Shown: piece by piece, positions 1 to 11,100 of the stretch | Layout of the letters: every line of letters begins with the position of its first letter | Position numbering within the stretch: the stretch's first letter is position 1 | Assembly (NCBI GenBank): GCA_050084515.1 | Contig: CM114272.1 | Coordinates: 49,538,001-49,602,000, forward strand | Direction: 5' to 3' | Origin: Blasia pusilla | Taxonomy: Eukaryota; Marchantiophyta; Marchantiopsida; Blasiales | DNA length: 64,000 bases | Position numbers and translations under genes: made by a program | Notes under the pieces: generated by a model | Databases searched by the model: none | What the model was told of the DNA's origin: nothing | The model's input: the letters and a program-made list of their open reading frames with translations, nothing else

Positions 1-131
1 TCGCGGCTCCATGCCTTCCCTGAGTTGAATCATCGTCATGGCAGCAATCCTTTGCTCCAACTGATCGATGCGTGAGAGAAGTGTCGGCTTTAGTGCTCTT
101 GCTCCATCTCCTATGGTTGGTGGTGGTCCTC
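1..131 (-). pseudogene. Gag fragment of an LTR retroelement, part split off by MULE copy A
   Basis: On the minus strand this stretch reads as a Leu/Gln/Met-rich segment that includes SRIDQLEQRIAAM, consistent with a coiled coil. It continues in frame and in register with the zinc-knuckle gag fragment at 12534-12848 once copy A and one copy of the 10-bp duplication are removed. I infer that it is the downstream part of one gag gene. It runs off the left edge of the window. Confidence 0.55.
122..131. repeat. Target-site duplication, left copy, of MULE copy A
   Basis: GGTGGTCCTC lies directly before the element end (GGGGGCTGGTAT) and recurs at 12524-12533 directly after the other end. Ten base pairs fits the 8-11 bp duplications made by Mutator-like transposases. 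Confidence 0.7.
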
Positions 132-200
132 GGGGGCTGGTATTTTGGCAGGAGAGAGTAAGAGAGGAGAGGAAGAGAGGAAGAGAGGAGAGTTTCTCTT
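132..200 (+). repeat. Left terminal inverted repeat, copy A
   Basis: It starts GGGGGCTGGTAT and runs into a purine tract of repeated AGAGGA/GGAAGAGA units, followed by TTTCTCTTAAAAA. The same start is seen at the left end of copy B (12849) and, reversed, at the end of copy D (50626). The purine tract matches the reverse complement of the right end (12470-12515). The outermost 10-25 bases differ between the two ends. Confidence 0.65.
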
Positions 201-1133
201 AAAAAAAAAGGGCCAAATCCGCCTCCTCTCTTCAAAACTTTTGACATATTTGAAATTTTCGTTTGCTTTCAAATTCAGGAAATCTTTAGAAGAGAGTAGG
301 TAGTGGTCCATATTTGGCCCTAAAAAAACCTCCTCTTTCCTAGGGGCGAGAAAAAAGGAGACATCATAAGACCACCCTAAACATTTTTCCATCACTGTCC
401 ATGTGAAGCTAAGTTTCTTAACATTCCTCAGACGGTCAACAAAAAGCAAAGGTGCCCTTGGTATTTTTTGGAGAGGACCACCCGGATGGGTACCTCTCTT
501 TGCAGGGATTGTTGCCTGCATCATGGCCTCCCTAAATTGCCCCATAACCAACTTTGCCGGTTATGAATGGTGTCTGCTCAAGACCAACTTTCTGAAATGT
601 GAAAAATCAGATCCTAAGGCTCGAAAACCGAGAAGTTGCACCCCTCCCAACCTCGTAAGAAAGCTCACCATAAGAAACGAAAGATTTTTAGAAGTGATTT
701 TCTTCCACCCCGCACCACTGACGATCTAACGGGTTGGGAATCCGAAATGGCAATCCGGCGGGTAGTAGGAATCTTGCACATCTTAGACAAGAAAAGAAGC
801 CTACAATCGGTTGGACGAATGAAGGGAACGAGCCAAAAGTCAAGAAGCCTCGCCACAATGCGCCTGAAGTTGGTCTCACCGGATAGAGTCCGATCACTCA
901 AGCAAATCAACCTGTCGGAATCCGAGAGGTTGCCGGAAATGGTTAAAAAGTTGCAAGTGGGCAAAAAGCAAAAAGTTGGAATCATACGGGTTGCAGAATT
1001 GTAATTCGAGTAGCTAAAAGAACACAATCCACAAGTCCAAAAACATATTCCACAAAACTTTTACAAACACCATTATGGGTTGAAAAATCTCGTCCCTTAT
1101 TACCTCCGAAGGAACTCGAAATGTACATTGAAC
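144..1133. other. Left subterminal arm of copy A, non-coding
   Basis: No convincing coding sequence is seen. The open frames here do not keep conserved product across copies. It contains A/T-rich and purine-rich subterminal sequence to about 600. A segment near 735-1000 is related to the intron at 1400-1916, with degenerate palindromes such as CAACCTGTCGG. The corresponding arms are 12849-13936 in copy B and 49058-50626 in copy D. Confidence 0.5.
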
Positions 1134-1399
1134 CTAGTCTATGATTTCTTCAGCCTCGTCATCTACAAATTTACTCCTAACTCTCCTCGGTGACATACCA
1201 AAGGAATGTCCTGGGATTCAAGTGGCTCCTCCGGCCGGTTGTAGACGGGATCAAAAATGTTGGCGTCGAGAGCCTTGGCCCCCCTAGGTACACCATAACG
1301 GTCCCATGTAACCTGATTTGAGTCCCACCGCCTTCCTCGGCAAGATACCTTGTACGCCCGCAATGTGACACCCATCCAAGATCAATATCTACTCCGCCC

Positions 1400-1916
1400 C
1401 GGTAATACCACTATGGCAACCGCGGGGTAGAAGGAATCCAACACGCCTCGAGAGAAGAAAAGAAGCCTACGCCGCTTTTACGAGTTGAGGGAAGGTGCCA
1501 AGGGAAGAAGCCCGCGGATCGCTCGATCCGAAAGGGTCGATCAGGCAACTGTCGGAATCAGACAGTTGCCTGGAGGTGGTAAAAAGGGTCCATGGTCAAA
1601 AAGCGAAAAGTTGCAAGGAGGAGAAATCCGACGGGTTGCAGTGGTCATAAAGTGAAAATTGCAAGTAGGAGAAATCCGACGGGTTGCAAAGTAGAAGACC
1701 GTGGAGTACATAGACGATCACATTTGAAAAGACAAAATGATCAGCAAATATTTACAAGCACCACCATCGATCGAAAAAATCTTACGCTTTATATCATCCA
1801 AAAAGCTCAGAATCAGACATTTGATCTATTCTATGAAATCTTTTGCCAAATTATCAAAAACTCCCTACTCCAAAGCAGCTGCAGTCAAGCTGGGTCGTTG
1901 AGTTCTTTGAACTCAC
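1400..1916 (-). repeat. Intron 4 of copy A with degenerate palindromes
   Basis: It lies between the donor GTGAGT (1916-1911) and the altered acceptor near 1400. Copy D has a 70-bp intron at this place, so about 450 bp was added in A and B. It contains CAACTGTCGG/CAGACAGTTG (about 1545-1570) and two half-palindromes AATCCGACGGGTTGC (about 1625-1690). Confidence 0.5.
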
Positions 1917-2415
1917 TCGTCATCGTCCGAGAGCTCTTGCAAAATCACTTTCGGCCTTGCCCTCCCGATTTTGGGAATCGTTGGAAGTGACGATGGAGTC
2001 ACTACCAAGGGTGGCTCTGGAACCGAGCTCGGCCGTGGAGAGTTGTACGTCCCAACGAGCCTTTCATATTCTCGCCTTTGCCTCCTTGCAAAGGTCAAGC
2101 GATTCTGCCTTCCTCGAGGCGGAGAATGTTTCTGCCACTCGCCACGCGCCTCGATACTCGCCCCTGAAAGGCCCACTAAGTCGAACACCAAGTCACCCGG
2201 CCTTGAGCAGAGCTCGATGAGCGTTTGCATCAGGGCTGGCGACTTTTCCCTTCCTCCCAGAAGTGGGGTACTGTCTTGCATGTAAATTCCCGGGGGGGAA
2301 TTGTACAAACTATCTAAGCTGCACCCATCGAGCATGGATCCACGGGATCTTGGATCTTGAACACCTGGAAATTGTGCTCGGGCCGAACGAAGCAGTACAC
2401 GTAGGAGTGGTCCAT

Positions 2416-2641
2416 CTGAAAATCAGCACGAAATAATGTAGCATGGCTTAGAGCGGCCCATGCTCGGTGAGAGCAACCCGCCGGAAACCGACGGGTTGCT
2501 CTCACCGAGCATGGGTCGCTCGAGCCAAAGAACCCGTCGCCTTCCGACGGGTTGCTCACGGACAAAAAAAACCCAGATTGACTCTCATTCTACACATCAT
2601 TATAAGATAATTGAAATTATTGTACAGGAATTGAGCCTTAC
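2416..2641 (-). repeat. Intron 3 of copy A with a 59-bp hairpin
   Basis: The donor GTAAGG is at 2641-2636 and the acceptor TTTTCAG ends at 2416. Positions 2457-2515 form a 59-bp inverted repeat: two 28-bp arms with one mismatch around AAA, containing the CAACCCG...CGGGTTG core. The same intron in copy B (15213-15733) contains a roughly 312-bp inverted repeat, so A looks like a centre-deleted version of it. Confidence 0.65.
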
Positions 2642-4638
2642 CCGAATCTGACTCGTCGCGGATCGGAGTGGGTACTCGTTTTTGATGATCCACGATTGTG
2701 CCGTCCTCCACTTTAGCGACCTCTTGACGCATTGGAGGTTGAAGAGCTCGTCCTCGCTCCCTCAGTCAACACCAAGAAGCAGCCCTGTCACTCGGATAGG
2801 CATCTGCAAAGGAGAACAAAAGTGCAATCTGGTCATAAATGAGCGGCAGATTCCACTTAGGTACCTCGTCCGCCGGATTTTCGCCCCAAAGTCGCAACCC
2901 CGAGGGCAGATCGGCGATCGAGAGATCCACCGCAACCTCTTCCACCACTCCATTCACCGCCCGGCAGCGTGCCCGTTCGTTGGAGCTTCCTTCCGTTGTC
3001 AATTTTTCGATGGCGTTGTTGACGCTTGAGAATCAAGTCGCTCGGCTCATCTAGTAAAGAGGTGAATCAAGGAGGACGCTTGTCCGGGTCGTTGTTTGTC
3101 TGTGTCTTCCTAAGGATGATGGGATGTATTCTCCTTGGGACAACCCGGCACCTCTCGCTCGCTTCTCCCTAGTCAGGGACGGCTTGTCGGGGTTTCTATG
3201 ACCTCGGATTTCGTGGCGTTTTCTGCCGAGGACTGGTCCGACCCTCTCTCCCCGCTCATCCGACGATTCCGCCCTGGCCTCTCATCTTCAGGCTCTCTTT
3301 GGGAAGTCTCGGCCTCTGAATTCCCCCCTCGCCTTGCCTTTGAGACTCGGCTTTGTGGATTTGTCTTTGGTCGTCCAGGACCTTGAAGCCAACTCACTGT
3401 CTCGTGGGCTGCTTCTTCAGCATCTCCTCCGAAGAAGTCTTCAGCCGGATGAAATTGGGATGTCGTCTTGTCCTGAGGCCCTTTGCATCATGAAGCACTC
3501 ATAAGTCCTTATCCGTGATGTCTTGAGTGGTCGTTGAAGTTGAGCCAAATGGGGCAATTCTCCACCTCCCAATCGGACATGTCCGCCCCATCTCCATGTC
3601 GTATATGGAGAATGTCTCGCATCCGGCGCAAAGCCCACAATTTCAAGGCTACCGGTAATTTTCCCCACGCATACTGCGTTCTTACACCTGGACGAGGTAC
3701 TGAATACCATCCGTTGGCGGCTTTAAGTCGAACAAGACGCCGCCGCCTGCTCTGTAGATCTCGCTTCTTCTTCGCTTGATCCCGTTTGTTACCTCTACTT
3801 CTTCATCAAGCTCGCCGAGGGAGGACGCAAACCTTGAACATGGTCTTGAATCCCGGGTTTTGGTTGGCTTGTCCCGGATGTCGCCGAGCCAACCTCGTAA
3901 TCTCCAGAACTTTCAAGGTTTGCTTCCGGCGGAATGGGCTCTAATCTTCTGAGCTCCGCTTGCAGACCGTCCAGCACAGACTTCCCGATTACCCGCAACG
4001 CGTCCCAGAACGACCATTCGCGTAGCCAATGCGAGATCACTGGATCGGACACACCCGGAGGATGGTGTGCCGCCCTCTTCTGGGCCTCTGAGCCCTCGAG
4101 ACTGATTTTCATCAGTCATATCCTCCTGAACTCGCTAATCTCGGATAACGCAAAATGATGCACGCGATCCAGCGACACTTTCTCCCCAATCCGACCATGC
4201 GGATCTTCATCCCTCTTCTGCTGACGCTTGATAATCGCCTTGAGCTCCTTGTAGAACTCCAGACCAAGTTCGGGGTTGAGAATGCTGATGTATCACTGCA
4301 TCTTGCTCGCGGTGTATTTCGTTGCAACAGATATAGCAGCTTGGATGAATTTGGCGCGCTCAGACGCAGATACCTTCTCCCTCCGCTCCAGCTCCAGTGC
4401 AGCGCTTTTCTTCGCGGCTTGTATCTTCGACCAGCAAAGGATGGTTACGGCTGCATCTTGAGAAATAAACTTGTTTGCCCAAGTTTTCTTCTTAATCTGA
4501 GTACCCTTTGCAAGCATCTGATTGCCGAGGGCATCGCCCAAGAACCCCCTGTACTCTCCCGGGTGCGTCGTAAGCACCTTCCTCACCCGATCGCAGTCCT
4601 GGATCCAATGGTGGGTGACATTCCCCTCCAATACAATC

Positions 4639-5654
4639 CTCCACATCCAAACTCAACCCCTCAGGAAATTACATGGGTTCCTGCAACCCGTCGGAGTCCG
4701 ACGGGTCGTCACAGCTCAGGGTTGGATTCTAGCAAAAGCTAAATGATGCAACCCATCGGAGTCCGACGGTTTGCATTCAGATTTGCTAATGCCAGGTAAG
4801 CAACTCATCGGACTCCGACGGGTTGCTGGACTGCACGCTTTTTTGGATGTTTTTTTAAGATTGCAACTCGTCGGACTCCGACGACTTGTATGATTGAACA
4901 TAGATTTAACTAGTTGTTGGCCCAAAGCAAACCGTCGGAGTCCGACGGGTTGCTCGATAGGTCGCCTTTGTGAGGTTGTTTTTAAGAATACTCGCCGGAC
5001 TCCAACGAAGTTGCTCGAGTGATCTTACAAGTTTAGAAGGTTTTGCCCCAAAACAACCCGTCGGAATCCGACGGGTTGCTTGCCTCGAAGCTATTTTTCC
5101 CCATATCAACCCGTCGGAGTCCGACGGGTTGATTTCAGCCAAAAATAGTTTCGAGGCAAGCAACCCGTCGGACTCCCACGGGTTGCTTTGGGGCAAAAAC
5201 CTTCTAAACCTGCATTCACTCGAGCAACTCGTCGGAGTCCGACGAGTTGCATTCTTAAAGAAAAAACCTCACAAGGCGGCCTATCGAGCAACCCGTTGGA
5301 CTCCGACGGTTTGCTTTGGGCCAAAAACTAGTTAAATCTATGTTCAATCAAACAAGTCGTCGGAGTCCGACGAGTTGCACTCTTCAAAAAACATCCTCAC
5401 AAGGCGGCCTGTCGAGCAACCCGTCGGACTCCGACGGTTTGCTTTGGGCCAAAAACTAGTTAAATCTATGTTCCATCAAACAAGTCATCGGAGTCTGACG
5501 AGTGTCAATCTTAAAAAAACATCCGGAAAACCGTGCAGTCTAGCAACCCGTCGGAGTCCGACGAGTTGCTTTCTGCCTAAACAAACCTAACCCATTCATC
5601 AATCGAGCAACTCGTCGGAGTCCGACGAGTTGCGAAAGTGTTAAAGATACTTAC
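4639..5654 (-). repeat. Intron 2 of copy A, dense palindrome array
   Basis: This 1,016-bp intron (donor GTAAGTAT at 5654) carries some twenty copies of the palindrome with arm GCAACCCGTCGGA, or the covarying form GCAACTCGTCGGA, separated by 25-45 bp of A-rich spacer. Spacers recur in inverted order around the perfect palindrome at 5107-5131, so about 4800-5430 is a second-order inverted repeat. Copies B, C and D have comparable arrays in the same intron. Confidence 0.75.
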
Positions 5655-7106
5655 GTGTTCATGGCATGCATTGCCATCTCCACCGTCGCCATGTGATGAG
5701 GGTATGGATGAAGGACCACTGCCTTCACGCAGAAATGTGCCTCCAATGAGTTATGGTGCTCCTCCGCAAACTTGGTCCACGCCATGAACCTGTGATTTCC
5801 ATCCCAGATGAAGAAATGCAAATTCCTCATCCAGCTGAATTCCGTGCCCTCAACTTGCCTTCTGAAGTCCTGGTCTCGCATCCTCCAGAATGTGTCGAGA
5901 TTTTCCAAGTCCTCCTCGGTAACCAGAGCTTGGGTTCCATGCTTGTCGTAAGGCTGAACATAGAAGGGAGGAAAACTGTCCACGTAAGATGCTTTCGCCG
6001 CCGATTGATTTAGCTTTGCGATGTCCTCGTCGGATCAGATTCATGGACGTATTCCATTGTCCTTAATCGCGAGTGGAATCCTCGGGCGTTGTGGCCCTCC
6101 ATAAGTGCCATCTGCTTTACCACCTGTCAGAACCGGGACAAGAGGAATAAGCTACACTGAAATCCCAATGAATTGCAATTCACATAATTAAAAAAACCCA
6201 TAACCTCTCTTACCCGCTCGAAAAAAGAGTCGGTTTCTTGACCAGCTAACTTGTCTGAGACAGGGGCTGGCAAAACGACTGGGAACTCGTCGATCCGATA
6301 GAGGTAGATGTCCTCCGCCGGGCTTGGAGTCGAGAATGACCGCTCTCCGGCTTCTTCGGCCATGTCCACCATCTCCACGCTGGCGGTCCTCATGACCTCG
6401 TCGTCATCGATTTGAACAGGTGTTGTTTCCACTATGTTGATTATGTCCCCGGACTTCGTGGGGGACATTTCCCGCATCTCAACACTTGCGGTTGGACGGG
6501 CTGGGTTATCGTCAATGGCTATCACTTTTTTCCCGCCTCGCTTTAGCCAATTCCGCCCTCCTCACCGACGCGTCCAGACGCTTCTTTTCTCTCTTTTCGT
6601 CGGCGATCCTTTTCTTCAAGGCCTGCGACGTCTCGGCCTCTTCGTTATGTTTATCTAGCGCCGCTTGAACACGTCTCGCCACAAGCACTTGGTTGTGCAT
6701 CTCCGCTGCCCTTTCCCTCTCCTCGATTTCCTGCTGCCTAATTTCATTCGCCGAACGAGGCGCAGGAGAAGCTGACGCAGGAGTCCTAATGGACTTGGGA
6801 GTGAAGCTCCGGACTTGTTGGCTTGTGTTTTTTTCCTCGTCAATTTTTCCGGAAATGCCTCCACCTATATCCACGACGAATCCCTTGATCAGTCGCCTTG
6901 CTGATGTCGAGATGGGAGCTTGCCTTGATGGTTAGCTCGAATCGTCCCGATATCGCTGGGTCGAACCGTCTCGCTCTCGTTCCCTCCTATCGACTCGCGA
7001 TGTGTCGCCGCGTGAAATGCCCCTTCAGATGATCGGGCCGCTGGGAGAGTGAGGAGTGAGGAATGAAGATCGCGAAATGAGAAATTGGAAATGAGCGATT
7101 TCTGCC

Positions 7107-7115
7107 CTATTTATA
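7107..7115 (-). promoter_or_regulatory. TATA box of the ParB/methyltransferase-like gene, copy A
   Basis: The minus strand reads AAAAGTATAAATAGGGC about 265 bp upstream of the predicted start of exon 1. The same box sits at matching places in copy B (20034), copy C (35055) and copy D (41694, plus strand). Confidence 0.6.
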
Positions 7116-8051
7116 CTTTTCTAGCCGTTGGGCTGACCGTTGGGTCCCGTCGTCCTTTCGACGGCGACGTGCCGAATGTTACGGAAGTCCGACGCGAAAA
7201 ATCGCAACCCGCCGAGTCCGACAGTTGCGCGGCTCCGCCATCCTGGTACGCGTTGCCCGCGTCGCGCGAAAGCAACCCGTCGGTCTCCGACGGGTTGAGC
7301 GCCTCCGTCGTCTTCGGAAAAGAACGCGAGGTACCCGCGCAACCCGTCGGAGACCGACATGTTGCGCGCCTCCGCCATCCTGCAAACGTCGCCACGTGCG
7401 CAAGCAACCCGTCGGAGACCGACGGGTTGAGCGCCTCCGTCGTCTTTGGAAAACAACGCGAGGTACCCGTGCAAGCCGTCGGAGACCGACATGTTGCGCC
7501 TCCGCGCCGTGTTTGGGGACGGAACGGGGCGTATTTTGGGCAATCCGTCGGAGACTGTTGGGTTGCACGCTTCCCTCATCAAGGGTTAGGAACGATGGCT
7601 TCCCGTGCAAGTCATCGAAGTCTGGCTGGCTGCACCACAAGGCGACGCCCTTGCGCAACCCGTTGGACGGCAACGGGTTGCACGCCGTCTTTGGGCTAAA
7701 AGCGAGGCACCGCGAACTCATCGGAACAGACGGTTTGCACGCCTCCGGCATCTTCGAGCAAGAAGGAGCGGTATCGGCAAGTCGCCGGAGAGCGACGGGT
7801 TGCTCGCCGACAATGTTTAGCGAGCGTGCAACCCGTCCGATGCCGACGGGTTGCGTGCTTCGATAAGCCGGGTAATTTCTAAGTTACCAGGACTCGACGG
7901 GTTCCAAGTGATGCGCAACCCTCGCTTCCCAAATCCGGTAACATATTGCAACACAATTGAATGTGTTCGAATTGATCCATTGTGTCGACAATCTCCCCAC
8001 CGAATTCATCTTGTCAAGTAAAAATATGTCGAGTATCTGTTTCCTATTCAC
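7116..8051. repeat. Divergent promoter region with a tandem palindrome array, copy A
   Basis: The region separates the two divergent genes. From about 7200 to 7910 it holds tandemly arranged units of roughly 70-80 bp. Each ends in a palindrome variant with centre GGAGACC or GGTCTCC (CAACCCGTCGGAGACC and mirror), spaced by a GCGCCTCC...GAGGTACCCG segment. GC content is higher than in the introns. No conserved coding frame; long open frames here arise from the repeat period. Confidence 0.65.
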
Positions 8052-8061
8052 TATAAATTAA
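8052..8061 (+). promoter_or_regulatory. TATA box of the transposase gene, copy A
   Basis: TATAAATTAA lies 64 bp before the start ATG at 8116. A pyrimidine-rich leader of ATTCTC/ATTCTT hexamers lies between them. It is conserved in B (20931) and C (35443) and altered in D. Confidence 0.6.
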
Positions 8062-8115
8062 ATATTCTTATTCTCATTCTCATTCTCAGTCTCCTCCCGT
8101 AGGAATCTTCTTGGA

Positions 8116-11100
8116 ATGGATAATTATCTTAAGCTCACTTGTGGCGAGTCATCGCGGCCCTTCCTCAATCGAAATCATTCGACCCCAAGCTCGTGAGTCT
8201 TTCGAGCAAGTGGATGAAAATTTTTCATGTCTTCGATTTCTTCTTCAATTGGAACCATCTTTGTATCCAAAGATGTGAGGGTGGAAGGTACGGAAGACAT
8301 AATAGGTGAGACGGTCCAGCCAAAGTGACCTCGGCACCGTAAAGTATGGAATCTCCTACATGCCGCAAATGGTCAATACTGAGTTTACGGCACCCGCCCC
8401 GAATTCGTCTATTTCCCAAGTAGACGGTCTAGAATTTCCTAGTGCTCCGAGCTCTACGTTTGCAACTCCAAGCTCTGCAGATCCGGCTTCGACTCCAACT
8501 TTGCACACTCATAACAATGTTGTTCTTCCTGAAGAGATTCCGGATGTTATCAACCTCAGCGGATCTGCCGGACACCAATCGGGCCCTCTCGTCCGCCTAC
8601 TCGTTCCTCTTGCGAGTATCGGCAATAGTTTGCTTCGTCTCGCCCTTGAAAATGTTCAAGCACATTCTTGTCGACATTTAGCCGCACGCGTCACGATGGT
8701 AATTGCATTTTTGAGTTGCCTCCACTTGCCGCTCCTGCTCAAAAGAAGGATGGAGGACGCTCAAGGGTATGGACGAAAGTGTGATTGTCATCGATGGTGC
8801 AGCTTCAACGGACGGTGCTTCCATCCCAGATGGTCCTTGGATTGTCTCCCGCCGCCAATGCGTGGGAGCCTTGGAGTGTAGAAGTCCAGCATGCCCGTAT
8901 CTAGAGCGCAACGGGCGAGTCAATACGTCGCAATTCCCCCCCAAGAATGCAGAAACTCCATACGAGGTGGGTGCCACAATACCGTCGGGAGGCCATCGAT
9001 GTCCTCATTGTCAGGCATCGCCCTTCTGCGTTGGAGCGTGTCCTGCATACATATTTTTCATTGTCCATGACTTGGGCTCCACGCCGAGTATACAAGGTGG
9101 CGTTCATGTTGGCTCCCACACTCATCCTGTGACCGATGCAATTCAAAGACACATCAAGGAGGATGTGGCGAAGAAAGTAGCCGAGGTCTTCAGAAACTCT
9201 CCGGGTTCAAATCCCGGGGTGATCAAGCTCACAACGGCATCACAAATTTGTGAACAATTGCTTGGAATCCCTGGACAAGGCGAGATCACGGCGGTTGAGG
9301 AGAAACAACTATGGGAAAATCTCGCATTTCTCGCTGATCCCGAATGCTTCTGGAATTTGCTGCGTCAGATACGAGTTCTGGATGGAAAGACGGCCGAAAT
9401 GGATGCCATCGCCAGAATCAAGGCCAACTCCAAATTTCCATTCATTCAGAGATGGCAGATCATGGGCCAAGGAGGCGAGGGATCCAGGGCCTATGTCTTC
9501 AAAATGTCAACCACAGGTCCGTCGAGTGGCCTCGATCTTATAGATCGAATGAGGGAAGGGGAAGATCTTTACGAGAGCTGGGTCAGCTTTGATATTTGCT
9601 ACAAAGTGCTGAACGGATGGTTGACGATGGGTGCTCACGTTTATGACCATGTGGAGAAGGGACTCAAAACTATATTTTTCTGTGAAGTAAAGGCAGAAGA
9701 TGTTGGCAGTTTGAAGATGTGCTGGTTACTCTTATTGGAGGTGGTGAAGGAAAACAAAAGGCCACCTCCGGAAATTTATGGGTTCATGGCGGACAATGCA
9801 CAACCTGGGTGGATTGCTATCCGGGAAGTGTTCTGGGTGGAGAGGTTCAACCGGAGAGGGAAAGGTCGGATGCTTTCCATTGGCAACAGTCTGTGAGAGT
9901 ACACCAAATCTTGCATCAAGGAGAATAAGAGGACAGAGCATGTCACTCTACTCCAACGCTGCAAGGACACCAAAACCTTGAAGCAGGCCATGGACTGCCA
10001 AGAAGAACTTCATGGGTGGTGGAGGAAGCATGCGATTGAGGGGAAGTACAAAGAGTTGTGCTCTTGGTTGAGTTGGTGGACTGTACGTATGAGACAACGG
10101 GGAAATTTCATGCGGCAGGTGAGTTCACTATTTTTTCTTGTCAAGCTCACGCTGAGAATTGTTTGTAAAGTTGTAGCTCTGGTTGAGAAGCGTGGGAACT
10201 ATAGGGATTTCAAACCCAAGAAACCAAGCAAGCTGTCGGATGCGACGGGTTGCCCGAGTGTGCAACCCGACGGAAACCGACGGGTTGCCCGAGTGTGCAA
10301 CTCGATGGAAACCGACGGGTTGCCCGAGTGTGCAACCCGACGGAAACCAACGGGTTGCATCCAGATGTTTGGTGTCGTCCCGAGTGTGCAACCATTTGGG
10401 ACCCGACGGGTCACAGAGTCGTTCATGGGATGCCTCGTCCTTGCAACCCGTCAGGTTCCGACGGGTTGCAGTAGATGGGTTTAAGGTTACAACACGTCGG
10501 GACCCGACGGGTCGCAGAGTCGTTCATGGGATGCCTCGGGCCTGCAACCCGTCTGGTTCCGACAAGTCGCTTATTTCTTTGACTCCTGGGTTATTTTTGT
10601 TCCCTTCTAACATTGCCGTCGTTGCAGGGATTGAACGTTCATGAAAATGCCCTCTGCCCCAACACAAGTGGAGCAGAAAGTGTTCATTCCTCTTGGAGGT
10701 CGTCACAAGCATGCCAAAGAATTTCACTTGTGGAGGCATGCCAACAAGAGCAGGCAAGAGCAATGCTCTGATCTGCAAGATCCCATATCTTCCTCACAAA
10801 AGGCATAACAAAAGGAAAAGGGGTCGATCTCACGAGCTCTATGTCGACGGCTCGAGATGTGGTGATGAAAAATTGTATGTCGAAGCCTTCAACCGGTGCG
10901 TAGCTGGAACTCCACTCGAGCAAGACGTACACATAGGTGGGGATATTCGTGGGTGGGTTTCAAGACGTCCCATACAGATGGTGGTAGAGCAGTCCGAACG
11001 AGACTCGTGGAGACCAGATAAGTATCTTGACTTGGCGGTGAAGAGGCAAAGATCGAGGAACAAATCCGGTGATTGATTTGGATGAGGAAATTACACCGCC

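Larger units (their letters stand above)
1134..6843 (-). pseudogene. ParB-like / beta-class DNA methyltransferase-like gene of the MULE, copy A
   Basis: Five exons on the minus strand are inferred from comparison with copies B-D. E1 6843-6214 is a Lys/Glu/Arg-rich coiled coil followed by an acidic segment. E2 6123-5655 is ParB-like, with WDGNHRFMAW near its end. E3 4638-2642 holds a possible helix-turn-helix early and the methyltransferase DPPY-like motif as DLPS (2901-2912) late. E4 2415-1917 contains KSPALMQTLIE, PGDLVFDLVGLSGAS and, in sister copies, GRNILCLEGRPELFDL. E5 1399-1134 ends EEIID-stop. Donors GTAAGA, GTAAGTAT, GTAAGG and GTGAGT are present. Damage includes a start Met changed to Leu, a frameshift in E1, an altered intron-2 acceptor (GAG), an altered E5 acceptor and frame breaks in E3. 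DPPY-like motif first and SAM-binding motif later is the beta-class order. The function is inferred from motifs only. The protein could be catalytically inactive or act only as a DNA-binding factor. Confidence 0.5.

Noticed and set aside
111-551. 146-codon minus frame at the left end of copy A
   Set aside because: It runs across the terminal repeat into flanking gag; the middle is A/T-rich subterminal sequence with no matching product in B or D.
4670-5640. CRISPR-like look: palindromic repeats at fairly regular spacing
   Set aside because: Units vary, spacers are repeated and mirrored, and the array lies in a GT-AG intron of a eukaryotic transposon with no cas genes.
7085-7866. Open frames of 204 and 213 codons on both strands
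   Set aside because: They translate the tandem palindrome array; no frame is conserved between copies A, B and D.
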